Assembly: GCA_963082975.1 (NCBI GenBank)
Contig: OY720344.1
Location: forward strand, 83,254,053-83,318,052
From: Labia minor
Taxonomy: Eukaryota; Arthropoda; Insecta; Dermaptera; Spongiphoridae
DNA: 64,000 nt
Direction of reading: 5' to 3'
Positions 48,201 to 56,778 of this stretch are shown here, one piece after another; the stretch's first letter is position 1, and each line of letters begins with the position of its first letter. The position numbers were made by a program, and so were the translations under genes. The notes under the pieces are model-generated. The model searched no databases, was not told the DNA's origin, and saw nothing but the letters and a program-made list of their open reading frames with translations.

Positions 48201-51200
48201 CTCCCCCCTTTTAAGTTAAAGACATGATTTATAAAATTATGTGCATTTTTTACAATACAAATTACCAATAACTATAAATTTCCTTTTTATTTGTCCATAA
48301 GTGCCTTTGAAAAATTTAATTAAAATAATAAAAAAACATTTCTAAACTTTGATTAATTTATTAAAAGAGAGATGAAAGAATAATAAATAATAATCATAAT
48401 AAATTTCATTTACGTTGGCAATCTGGAATAGTTTCCCAATTTTTACGAGTTGGTTGCCACGATCCATCTTTACATTGCATATTTGCTGCTGAAGAGCCAT
48501 CAGAAAATTGGTGTCCTTCAACGCAAGTGATTTGACAAAATTTATTTGTACAATTTCTTCGGGCATTTCTTGGCAATGGTGGTAATGTAAGGCAGGGCTT
48601 CCTAGAAAATTGGCATTGCGGCCCGGAGAATCCTCCAGGACAGCTGCATTGACCGGGTTTCAAACAAAATCCTCCATTTTGACAAGGTGGAAAACATCTT
48701 GCTATGAGAAAACAATGAATTTATTAATTAAAATATTTTTTTTTCTTTTATTTATCGAATAAATCTTAGAAGATGCACTACTGCGCTCTTATGATTAATT
48801 ATAACAATATATGATATTTTATTATCTTATATTCTAAGATTTTATTATATATTAATCACTAATATATATCACTTATATCAGTTATATATAATTAATTTTA
48901 TCAGATATTTCCAAAACTGAAAATATGATTTTGTTAATTTTCACCTAAATTATATATAAATTTCTGTTTTTGATTCTAAATAATTATATATTAATCTTTT
49001 TATATATCTTTTATAGTATTAATTTTATTAGCATTTTTCAAAACTGAAAAATATGAAATAGTATAGTGAATAAATAGTGAAATGAGAATAAATAATGTGA
49101 GTAATAAAGACTAAATTCAAAAATGTTTATTCAATTTATTAATTAAAAAATATTAAATTAAATATTATTATAATTGGAATTAATTTTGAAGATTTTTTAG
49201 TCAATAGGTAGGTTTTTTTATTACCTAAAAATGTATATTTATTTTAAGAATGTTTTGTCAGAAAGAATGAGCTTTTATATTGTTCATGTAAAAGTAAATT
49301 TTAAAAGTGGTTTCAATTTGCTCACTTCAATTTTTAACGCTAGGGTCCTTTTTAGCTAAAAAGAGGGAATCTTAAAATAAAATGGATTACACAAAGTAAA
49401 TGTTTTTATTGATTAGAAAAAACAATTTGTGATAATATATGATAAAAACAAAAATGTATAAATGGTTTAAGAGAAAAAAAATAATTTAATCTATCTATCA
49501 TCTGAATCTTGAAATGATATTTCAACTTTCTTGAAATCATTAAAAATTAGAAGTTAAAAATTATTTGTTGATATCAATAAAAATTTAATTTTATTACTTA
49601 CGTTCGCATGGAGGGATTCTTGGCCATTCTACACCGCGAATTTCCCACTCTCCACTTTGACAAGTTAAATAGAGACGTGTTTCTCCATTTGGAAAATGGT
49701 AATCACGCAAACAGGTTGCAACACACCCACTATAACTGCTACATTCAAGTTTAGCATTGATAGGGGTTTGAGGTCTTGAACTACAACCTTTTGAGAGAAT
49801 AAACAAAAAATTTAAATTAAAAACAATTAAATTTAATTATAAGTTTATTAATTCTGTATTAAAAGATTTAAAATTTTACATTGTTGTTAAAATTTAAAAA
49901 TAATAAGGGTTGTAATAATTTTTTATTTGAAAAGAAGGGTATATTTAAAACCTATCCAAAGGATAAATGCCAGACTCTTAGAATCATCTATTAATACCAT
50001 ATTAAATCTTTAAGTTATTAAATTTAAGATAATTTCTAAAAGTTCAAATTTAGAACATTTATAAGTACAAATTTTTATTTTTTATGATATTAATTATTAT
50101 TTCTGCTCTCCTCTTTATAAATTACTGCATCAATTTGAAAGGAAAATCGACAATTTTTCTTAGAAAAGATTGTTTTAAACATTATTTATTTATTAAAGCT
50201 TTTGTGGTTATTTTGATAATTATTAAGGGAATTTTTATTAAAAGACAACGTTTCGACTGCTGATTCTGCAGTCGAAACGTTGTACAATTATTTTAATTTA
50301 ATAAATAATTTTATACAAACAATGTCTTTTAATAAAAATTCCATTAATAATAAACATTATTTGTTTATTTCTTATTACATTAATTAATGTGTATCTGATA
50401 ATTAAGGTATAAAAATACCAATTAATAAATTAATGATAAGGAAATTATTAATTAGTCCTATATTAATATATCTACAGGAAATTGTTATTAAAAATCAGCT
50501 TCTTCCTGTATATGTGATAGAGGTTTTTAGAACGACATTTACCGCCGGTGAATGAGGTCCCCGATATTGGGCTATCATCTACCACAAGTGGTTCAGACAT
50601 AGATTGACTACGATGTAACGTACTCCCTGAACTGGAACTTTTATATTCATATCCACTTCTGAAAATAGTGAAGTAAAATTTACATATAATTTAACTAGTT
50701 AGAGTTTAAATAAAGTTAATATACTTATTTTAACTATACAGGCTATAACAGAATTGTTATCTCAAAAACTATAGGATATACATTGTTGATTATATAAAGA
50801 ATCTACTTTTATGTGTTAAAAAAAATTTCCAGACAGTGATTCTCAAAATATAGAACCCAACTTTATTATTTTAAAAGAAAACATTTATTTTTATTATCGC
50901 TATTATATATTTATTATTAAAATAAATTTTTTTTTTTTTTGTTATTTCAACAGTAAAACATGTTTCATACTTCTCTTTAATGATTTTTACTATCTCGCCA
51001 AAGATATTATTGCGATCACGAAAATTTTGGATGTCGAGATTTGGATGTTTTGATACGTTTTAAAGGTTGAGAAAAGTGTGTGTGTGTGCGTGTGTGTGTG
51101 TTATGTAGACATGATTACGCAAAAACGGTTTGAGCTAGAATAATGAAATTTGGTACACATGGATTCTTCAAAATTCGTAGTTTTCATTCAACTTTTGAGA

Positions 51201-52965
51201 AATGTAGCTCATTCGGAAGAGGGTCATTACCTACCGCGTTTTCATTTTTCCCCCCCCTCTAAACTGACCGCAAAAATAAAGATATATGTTTGATAGATTT
51301 TCACATTATTAACAATTGTATAAAACTCGTATATATAGAATTCCAGCTTGATTGAATCGCTGAAGGTACCGGAATTAATTTTTAATATTTTGTAACACGT
51401 TGACTGCAAATCACGCGCCAGCACGTGACGTGTTGCCATCAACAAAGAGCCAAACACGCGCTGTTTTAATAAATATTATTTATTAATTTTAATTTATAAT
51501 TTAATTAATTATATTTAATTTAAATATAATATAGGGGAATTAACCCAATTCAAATTTGCGAGATAGTCGTGTGGAGACATTCCAGATTTTTTTAAAAATA
51601 TAAAGTTAGTATTATTTTTATTTAAATATGTTTCAACAATGGTTACAATAGAAACACGGGTTAAAATATTGTTTAAATTAAAAATTTGTATCATTGTAAC
51701 TATTATCAATATAATCATTTTAACAATGGTAGTTAAAGAGATAAAAGATTTTTATTTAAAAACAGATTTAATAAAATTGTTATTATTTGTATTATTTGTA
51801 ACAATCACACACAAATCAATCAATTTGTGTTTCCTTGACAATCAATTTTGAAAAATATTTAAATAAAATTAATAAATAATATTTAATTTTGTACATTTAT
51901 TTAAAAAATCGTAAAAGAAAGGAATGAAACATGTTTTACTGTTGAAAAAAATCTAATGATTAATATAATAATAAATGTGTTGTCACTTAAAATAAAAACG
52001 AAGAGTGATTTATTTTTGAGAAGAACAATGTTTTTATAATTCCTTAAAGCAGTCTTTTAATATATAAAATATATAATTTAGTTTTTGCGATCACAATATA
52101 ATACTATTGAACTGCTTCTGGTATGCTAAGTTTTGGTTTATGAATTATTTTTATAAAAATAAATTGTTAGTTCAAATAAAAGATAAAACTAATCGATTAA
52201 TATTGAAAAATTTATAAGAATAATTTTGATTTTAAAAAAATGAATAACTTTAAAAATGAAATCTTCAAAGATTGATTTATATGATTTTTCATTCATTTAT
52301 TATATTTTAGTCATATGAGAGAAATAAACTCTGAAAATTATCATAATAAAATTCTTATATATACTTTTTATATAAATTTTAATTAAATATTAGTTAATTT
52401 TTCTTTAAGAATAAAAACAATTTTCATTAAATTGTAAAATTAATATTAAAATTAAAAGAAAAAAATCCAATGTTAATCCTTAATTAAATAAATAATTATA
52501 TATTTTAAAATATTATTAATTCATAGAATATAAAGATAGTGTACTTACTTTTTGACTGAATAACTGTGGTCCATTGATTGTGAAAAAGTTCCTCCTTTCG
52601 AACTTTTAAAACCTTTTGCATATTCACCTCTTTTTAGAAAATTGGGCATGTGATCAGGAAGAGAACTAAAATTTTAATAAATATTTAATTTACAAATTTT
52701 TTCGAGTATAATATAACAAACAATTCTGCAATCAATTTTTTAGCTGAAGTTTAAAAACAAATAATTATTCCAGGGTGATAAAAAAACAATTAAAAACAAA
52801 TTTAATTGAAAGTTTTTTGAAAATTTAAATTTATAATTTTGAATTTTATTGAAATGATAAAATAAAAATAATGAAAATTATTTAAAAAAAGACAAATGAT
52901 AACCTATCATCCTGATGTGTTAGCTCCGCTAAAAGAATGACCAAGAGTATGCAAATAAACTGCAT
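32361..52965 (-). CDS. Hml: Hemolectin / hemocytin, complete, 31 exons
   Basis: A giant secreted multidomain adhesive protein of haemolymph. Hemocytin/hemolectin family members act in clotting and hemocyte aggregation. Minus-strand exons: 52904-52965, 52549-52665, 50543-50658, 49602-49787, 48414-48701, 45892-48074, 45403-45819, 44861-45204, 44372-44549, 42956-44257, 42303-42588, 41825-42228, 41525-41747, 41292-41461, 40917-41183, 40625-40827, 40212-40540, 39250-39802, 38862-39016, 38554-38717, 38216-38486, 37104-37585, 36693-37031, 36196-36428, 35944-36127, 35669-35879, 35147-35353, 34867-35076, 34471-34779, 34071-34327, 32361-33266. They sum to 11556 nt (3851 residues) with every phase closing, about the length of fly Hml. 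Order: signal peptide, Sushi/EGF, vWD1-2, vWD3, chitin-binding, two discoidin, LDL-A, vWD4-5, VWC repeats, cystine knot. Weakest calls are the donors of exons 1 (GTTATC) and 15 (GTTGGA). Confidence 0.9.
33701..33969. mobile_element. Long-hairpin element with 16-bp flanking direct repeat
   Basis: Inside the last Hml intron, bases 33713-33785 pair almost perfectly with 33858-33932. The arms include CCACATATTTGTATAATCTA and TTTTATTTAGTAGAATAAAT. The central loop is GC-richer (GCTTGAGTCGGGCAAGCG). AAATAAGTTTCTTATT occurs directly at 33701-33716 and 33954-33969. One end (ATTAAAACTTTTGTGTTTTT on the minus strand) is shared with the element at 50195. Confidence 0.6.
34071..36127 (-). CDS. Hml: Hml exons 25-30: VWC-like repeats
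   Basis: Six small exons (184-309 nt) encode serial Cys-rich modules with the recurring pattern CCP-x-Y-x-C or CC-x-x-x-x-C: DECCPRYICVPGQKECNDTL, GCCPHLEQICVLEKCPEPLQ, CCPKIEKICKPETCPMPDCP, ECCEKLKVVACRDD and EICCGECKQIACVDTDGMEH. Most of these exons share the same phase pattern (phase 1 boundaries), which suits repeated exon duplication. Confidence 0.88.
36196..37585 (-). CDS. Hml: Hml exons 22-24: TIL, vWD5, C8-TIL
   Basis: Exon 22 carries a TIL module (ASGCYCPPGLVRNNDRCVPP) and the first half of vWD5 (CDALGHSQYRTFDGASMTLV). Exon 23 finishes it with EGLCGDCNGNELDDIPPEGV; this is the only D-domain here with a CGDC motif. Exon 24 has C8 and the start of TIL (LHCPISPCPIGLEYQACSCD). Degenerate copies of this TIL stretch lie in the intron before exon 22. 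Confidence 0.9.
37939..38190 (-). pseudogene. Two tandem degenerate copies of an Hml TIL exon segment
   Basis: In the intron between Hml exons 21 and 22, two tandem units with a period of about 134 bp resemble the TIL part of exon 24. On the minus strand, copy 1 reads CCAAATTCCCCTTGCCCATT then TGGTCTACAATATCAAGC, giving SPCPFGLQYQAC. Exon 24 gives SPCPIGLEYQAC. I count roughly 33 of 42 matching bases. Copy 2 keeps AGTCAATTGGTCT but then diverges. Neither has usable splice sites. Confidence 0.55.
38216..39802 (-). CDS. Hml: Hml exons 18-21: vWD4 and C8
   Basis: Exon 18 starts with a Lys/Ser-rich linker (RASKTISKSSKTSKYLVG), then opens vWD4 (CELAGHTLRTFDGTELRVEL). Exons 19-20 continue to GRIDGLCGFYDGNPSNDRRR. 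Exon 21 holds C8 (ACEPHVQFSKLQGLCVERLC and DDCRCQAMLHSIISECRIKP). The calcium-site segment of vWD4 is altered: it has NPSNDRRRPDG where the other D-domains have a DD pair. Confidence 0.88.
40212..40540 (-). CDS. Hml: Hml exon 17: Cys-rich segment and LDL-receptor class A module
   Basis: After a VWC-like Cys cluster (CEECVCMPGGVANCKEAYCP), residues about 2310-2340 read CPTSGVCIPESQWCDGINHC then PDDEKNC. That is a complete LDL-A repeat with the acidic calcium-binding residues (DG, D, DDE). A charged linker follows. Confidence 0.8.
40625..42228 (-). CDS. Hml: Hml exons 12-16: two discoidin (F5/8 type C) domains
   Basis: The first discoidin domain spans exons 12-13 (LLSPNFTASSSKAGWPADRA, DTWTPNENDESPFLQVDLGQ, ending SRYWQIRPRTWI then QVDFLGC). 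The second spans exons 14-16 (CSDPMGLESEEIDDSQIKVS, DGVWSPDVADTNPYIQID, ending TQYIRIHPKKWHGRPSLKLE then VLGC). These are sugar- or lipid-binding beta sandwiches and the source of lectin activity in the family. Exon 16 adds a TIL-like tail (CSPPLLWDGNACVHPDQCPC). The exon 15 donor (GTTGGA) is weak but gives the expected LE-VLGC join. Confidence 0.88.
42303..42588 (-). CDS. Hml: Hml exon 11: chitin-binding type 2 (CBM14) module
   Basis: Residues about 1732-1827 read LCDPAEPLQPHNIDCDKYLQ and then CNHGEWLIRNCGPGTYYNPS, followed by TMVCDWPANV. This is the six-cysteine pattern and aromatic placement of peritrophin-type chitin-binding domains (C-x-C-DKY-x-C-x-G-x-C-x-G-x-YN-x-C-DWP). A Thr/Pro-rich linker follows (TTPRTLTTTIS), a likely O-glycosylation site. 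The module occupies its own exon, so it could be skipped or gained as a unit, although its phases (0 in, 1 out) are not symmetrical. Confidence 0.8.
42956..44549 (-). CDS. Hml: Hml exons 9-10: vWD3-C8-TIL-VWC
   Basis: vWD3 starts in exon 9 (CSTWGESHYATFDGRLYEFQ) and ends in exon 10 (GLCGNYNGDNEDDLETPSGG). C8 follows (MKQCSILKREPFSLCHSEVP), then TIL (CVEGCEPKSCSDDQVHANMT) and a VWC-like stretch (GCQKCYCSRGQLICTDSECT). The donor of exon 10 leaves phase 0 after CYDYE. Confidence 0.9.
44618..44834 (+). mobile_element. Retroposon (SINE-like) with 12-bp target duplication
   Basis: A 217-bp GC-rich insert sits in the intron between Hml exons 8 and 9. TTTAAAATGTAA flanks it at 44606-44617 and 44835-44846. 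The plus-strand 3' end is an AGG(AAG)n tail just before the duplication, the signature of target-primed reverse transcription. I see no clear tRNA-type A/B boxes and no protein. A short LINE end is an alternative. Confidence 0.55.
44861..45819 (-). CDS. Hml: Hml exons 7-8: end of C8-2 and two TIL modules
   Basis: Exon 7 completes C8 (CLCPILASYGKECAEHGVVI) and gives a TIL module (CNPxxx pattern; EGCNCPEGEALNDKGECVPH). Exon 8 gives another TIL-like module (CHPGCICKSGYVFDSQEKTC) and ends CNECK in phase 2. Confidence 0.85.
45892..48074 (-). CDS. Hml: Hml exon 6: EGF, Sushi-like, vWD1-C8-TIL, vWD2
   Basis: The largest exon (2183 nt, residues about 257-984). It holds an EGF-like module (CTPPCENGGVCLAYNICECP), a Sushi-like module, and vWD1 (FCYAWSAAHIRSFDG to GLCGVLDGRSVDDL). 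Then come a C8 module (HFCERILTEPRFASCRNL), a TIL module (CEEGCVCPSGTVLHEHRC) and vWD2 (SAIGDPHYTTFDGRRYDFMG to GLCGTFNRNQKDDFLTPEGD). The next C8 starts at the end. Having two D-domains almost in one exon contrasts with the finely split later D-domains. Confidence 0.92.
48414..49787 (-). CDS. Hml: Hml exons 4-5: Sushi, EGF-like, Sushi
   Basis: Exon 4 is one Sushi/CCP-like module (GCSSRPQTPINAKLECSSYS to WPRIPPCE). Exon 5 is an EGF-like module (CFPPCQNGGFCLKPGQCSCP) followed by a second Sushi-like module ending in WETIPDCQ. The Cys spacing and the closing W-x-IP-C pattern support the calls. The intron between exons 4 and 5 is about 900 bp of plain AT-rich DNA. Confidence 0.85.
50176..50369. 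mobile_element. Hairpin element with perfect 16-bp stem and 19-bp flanking repeat
   Basis: ACAACGTTTCGACTGC at 50245-50260 and its exact inverse at 50268-50283 form a stem with the loop TGATTCT. Outside it, 50219-50246 and 50323-50350 form a second inverted repeat (GGAATTTTTATTAAAAGACA). The whole is flanked by TAAACATTATTTATTTATT and a one-mismatch copy. The stem contains GTCGAAACGTTG, which recalls the hammerhead/GAAAC segment of Penelope-like elements. It lies in the intron after Hml exon 3. Confidence 0.55.
50543..52965 (-). CDS. Hml: Hml exons 1-3: signal peptide and Ser-rich linker
   Basis: Exon 1 (52965-52904) encodes MQFICILLVILLAELTHQDD, a clear signal peptide, and ends in phase 2. 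Exon 2 (52665-52549) begins with the single base needed and continues SLPDHMPNFLKRGEYAKGFK. Exon 3 (50658-50543) gives SGYEYKSSSSGSTLHRSQSM. The linker is Ser/Gly-rich, without cysteines, and leads directly into the first Sushi domain. The exon 1 donor (GTTATC) is non-consensus; the phase match and the signal peptide are the reasons for choosing it. Confidence 0.65.
50834..52030. mobile_element. hAT-like element with long inverted repeats, split by a HINE
   Basis: The left tip CAGTGATTCTCAAAATA resembles the inverted right tip CATTGTTCTTCTCAAAAATA. The arms can be followed inward to a perfect 24-bp match, TTTCAACAGTAAAACATGTT plus TCAT (50945-50968 against 51924-51947). HINE copy D is inserted between them. 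Without it the element would be about 0.6 kb. No transposase is present and the target duplication is not clear. Confidence 0.5.
50984..51586 (-). mobile_element. HINE/Helentron-like element, copy D (full length, nested)
   Basis: In the minus orientation it starts TCTGGAATGTCTCCACACGA, then ACTATCTCGCAAATTTG. It keeps the GGCTCTTTGTTGATGGCAAC-like block, the stretch TGAGCTACATTTCTCAAAAG and a CACACACGCACAC tract, and ends with the sub-terminal ACTATCTCGCC inverse followed by AAAAAT. About 603 bp, aligning along its length with copy A. Confidence 0.65.
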
Positions 52966-53376
52966 ACTGCATCACCTAATCCTTAACTGAATACTGTCAA
53001 CATAAATAAAACAGGAGCTTATGTATCCTGACAGAAGGAAAAGGGGGAAATGAGTGATAAGGTATCGGTTGCGATATTTTAGAATTAAATTATATGCGCA
53101 TACGCAATGAGAGTTTCTTATAAACAAAACATTTATTAATAATAAATATTTTCTTGGACGGATTTTTTTTATATGATCCTTATCATACAATTGATATATT
53201 AAAAATAAATTAAAATATAAAATAAAAATAGAAAAATTTATAAAAATATATTATTACATTATTTTTTTTTATAAATTTATAATATATAATATATATATAT
53301 ATATATATATGTTTATGTATAAATATATATGGAAGAAAATTGAGAGAGACGAATAAGTAAATTATATCACAAAGGG
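52966..53376 (-). promoter_or_regulatory. Hemolectin promoter interval
   Basis: Only 411 bp separate the hemolectin start codon from the stop of the upstream same-strand gene. On the minus strand, TTCAGTTAAGG at 52992-52982 carries an arthropod initiator (TCAGTT) 23 nt before the ATG, and TTTTATTTATG about 20 nt further up is a weak TATA-like element. Two strong GATA sites lie in inverted orientation: TGATAAG at 53055-53061 and CTTATCA at 53179-53185. GATA factors (Serpent) drive hemocyte genes in flies, so the assignment is reasonable but untested. Confidence 0.45.
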
Positions 53377-56300
53377 TTAATCTTCAGAGGCTTTAATATA
53401 TCGTTGAATAAGGTCACCAAATAATTCTGGTGGTGACAATTCTCGTGCCCAGAGATTTAAATACTGTTGAGGTGTCACATCCGAATGTATTCCAAGATCT
53501 CTTAAGAACAATTTCCATACCTGAAATAGAAAAGAAACATTGATTAATTATAAAATAGATAAATAGATAAGATCATTATATTTTAAATGGAAAGGCGGAC
53601 TTGATTTGATGGTAAATTAGTTATATTTTATATTCTTATATATTGAGACAATCTCTATGAGATTGTGACTGTAGATCAGTCATCAGGAAAGAAAGCCAAA
53701 TTAAATTGGCAAATAGGATACAAAACTTTGTTCTTTTATCTATCTATGATTCATTAACTAAATTGATTTTTATTTGATTTATATTAATAAAAGGAAAGTT
53801 TAAAAATCAAAATTTTTCCTTCAAATTTGTTAAGAGATTGTTTTATTAAAAAAAATAAAAAATAATATTTAAATAATAAAAATTAAAATTTTTTAGTAAT
53901 TTTATATTCTTATCTATTTGTTTTAAGCCAAGAACTTTCGAGTTACCTAGCGCCACAGTGATAGATAGATTTGTTTTAAACGAAAAGTTATTATTGTTAT
54001 CATTAAATTAATCAAGGTTATAGATAATAATATATCAAATAAGGATGGGAGAAAAATAAGGAAGGCATCTTTTAAAAAATATACATTTAAACTGAACAGA
54101 CAGGAGAATCTCAACATTTTTGATGAATGAGGGAAGGTTTAAAATTGTTTATTATATAAAAATGTAACTTTTTATAGTATTATTAAAAATTAAATAAAAA
54201 ATTATTAGATATTTAAATTTATATTTTATGAATTTATGTATTTAATTAATTTTTTTCTAAAATTTAATTTTAATTGAATTTCCTTGAATTCTTTTAAAGG
54301 ATGTATATTTTTTCCTTATTCAATAAATAAACGAATAAACTAGGAAATCTTATATTTATTAAAAATAATTTATTCTATTCTCCTGGAAAAATATTAATAG
54401 AATGAACTAAGAACTTATTAATCACAGGATGTAAATATCAACCACCCGGCACCAGGAAATTAACAGATAGAATTCTCAGAAAGTTAAATAAATAAATAAA
54501 TAAATAAATCAACTTAGATAGGTTTATTGATTCTCTTGAAATGGGGTTTATTCCATTTTGGTGAATAATTCAAGTAAATGCATTTGAGTAGTGTATTAAA
54601 TTGATTTTCATTTTATATTGTCTTACATTTGTAAATGGGTCAGTTAAAGAAATTATTCATCCCATTTCAATATAAAATAAATTATAATAACTTGAAATCA
54701 AATAATCATTTGATCATTCGACCTCAAATCTAGTAGAAAGTAGTAAGAAAATTAATATTTAACACAATTAGAATTTATAGTAAAAATTTATTATTAAAAC
54801 AATAATAATTTATTAAAAATATTTTCATTTGAAATACTACAAATTATAATAAAAGAATTTTAATGAAATCTTATAAAAATGAAGATTTTTCATTTTATAA
54901 AAGTACCAAAAATTTTGGCAACAAAATTGATATTTGAGCAATTTTCTTGTATATAAAACTTTTCGTTTTGATTATAAATGATAAAAAGAAGAATTAAAGA
55001 TTTTAATTGCTTTTATTAATATCAGATAACAATTTAAACTATTTATTTTTTTCCTGCAATGACAAAATTTATCTGGGTAGGGAGTTTAGAATATTTGAAT
55101 TAATATAAAATTACAAAAAATCAATAATCAATAGAGGAGTTGGAGATTTTATTAATCCTTTAGCATTTGTCAAGGCTTCCGATTTCTTCTCATAAAGAAA
55201 TGCAATTTGTTGAATTGTGCAGTCAGATTAATTAGATAAAAAATCTTAATTTTTTTTTAAATCAATGAATTTTCTTTATATGAGTAGATAATTTATTAAG
55301 AGCATTATTTTGAATAATAATAATATAATTTTTTATATTAATAAATAAATAAATAAATAAATGTAAATAAGTTTTTGAAAATCACCTCTTCGCCTGGCAG
55401 AGGAGGTTTTGGAGGGCCATCCGCTCTTCGATTATTCTTAATTTTCAAAGAAGAAGTCACATAATGAAGAAAATGCATTTTGTCTGCATCGACAGCATTA
55501 AATGTTATTGTAGAATTGCTGCAACATTCTGGCCCCTACAACAAAAGTTTATTAATATTTTTTTAACCTAATTATGATAGTAATTTGATAATTATCAATT
55601 AAATATACATATCAGACTTCTCCAAAGTTTTACATGCTCGATTAAAAATAAAAAGATTATAATTATTAAAAAACATAGGTTTTTAAAACACATTAAAATG
55701 TAATGAATAATATATGTACCGATATGCATTGTTTTAATTTTAATTTAATGTCATAATTTTGAAACCCTTTTATTACAATTATATATATATATATATATAT
55801 TACAGAATTAATACTTTTTGTGTATTATATATTATAATTAGTCATTTTTAGAAGGTAAAAATTGTAATATAAGTTATGTTGTTTTATTTAAAATATAAAT
55901 AAATTATGACATTTATTAATATAACATTTATAATAAAGAATATTTTAGAATTTATTGATATTAATTAATTATTGATAAGTGAAATAAAGAATAATTATTT
56001 ACCTCTTTTAAGGGAAATATGCTATTTTGATAGAAACTTGCTAATGATGAAACTGCACCTGGGATAAGTAAAACATCAAGACTATGAGCATGAAATCTTC
56101 CTCTTCCAAGATCATCTCTTGTATCCAAAGGATAAACTTCCATTTCAGCTAAATGTTTTCCTATTATCAAATCACTTATTAAAAAGTAAAGATAAATAAT
56201 TAAACAGATAGAAGTAAAAATAAAAACTTACCTAAATAAAAATCTTGTGTATTCCAATAACGCCCACCTTCTTTACATTCTTCCGAATTTTTAAATTTAT

Positions 56301-56778
56301 TCCAAAGTAAAATTAAAGCCCCATGACTAAGTACAAAACCTGCTCCTGCATGATTATAAGGTGTTCCCCAACGACTAGTAGCATGACCCAAATAATATGC
56401 TTTGTGAGGATCTTTATTTTGGAGATAAGATTTAAGATTTGCAATTATTGGAAATGTGTCATCTTGAATAAACAAAGCCCATTGGGTATCTCTAAATAAA
56501 TCACGAATTACTTCACAAAGAAGATGCCACGAACTGACTACATCAAATTGTTTAGCATCAATATTTTTAACATTATGTTTTGCATAAATATAAAGATCAT
56601 CACAACCTTTCGCCCAGCTTTGTTTCAATGATTTTAATAAACGATGATTGTGTGTTTGAATAACACAAGTTAAACTAACCTTTGTATTAGTATAAATATT
56701 TTTTTCAATATTTTGTTGTTTATAATAATTAACTGCAAATAAAATCCCAAATAGAAATCCAAAAAGAAAGGCTTTCAT
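53377..56778 (-). CDS. C1GALT1C1: GT31-family C1GALT1C1 (Cosmc)-like protein
   Basis: A type II Golgi/ER membrane protein of the core-1 beta-3-galactosyltransferase family, most like its chaperone Cosmc, which is needed to make active T-synthase for mucin-type O-glycans. Four exons (56232-56778, 56003-56160, 55386-55535, 53377-53520) join in frame to 332 residues. The start ATG at 56778 opens a membrane anchor (MKAFLFGFLFGILFAVNYYK); the frame is open 34 codons further upstream, but that lacks sense as an N-terminus. Motifs: ALFIQDDTFPIIANL, YYLGHATSRWG, DTRDDLGRGRFH, and CCSNSTITFNAVDADKMHFL. The TFN...MH block favours Cosmc; the QDDT and DTRD...GRGRF blocks also recall the active enzyme. 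The last 55 or so residues are an unusual tail. Confidence 0.68.
53928..53972 (+). mobile_element. LINE 3'-end fragment
   Basis: GCCAAGAACTTTCGAGTTAC then CTAGCGCCACAGTGATAGAT matches the extreme 3' end of the LINE at 11745 (GCCAAGAACTTTCGAGTTCC, TAGAGTCACAGAGATAAATA). Only the last few dozen bases remain, followed by a GATA-type tail as in the other copy. This is a classic heavily 5'-truncated insertion, in the last intron of the C1GALT1C1-like gene. Confidence 0.6.

Noticed and set aside
51639-51851. 70-codon hydrophobic plus-strand frame within the long-TIR element
   Set aside because: Lies between transposon arms, AT-driven composition, no transposase motif.
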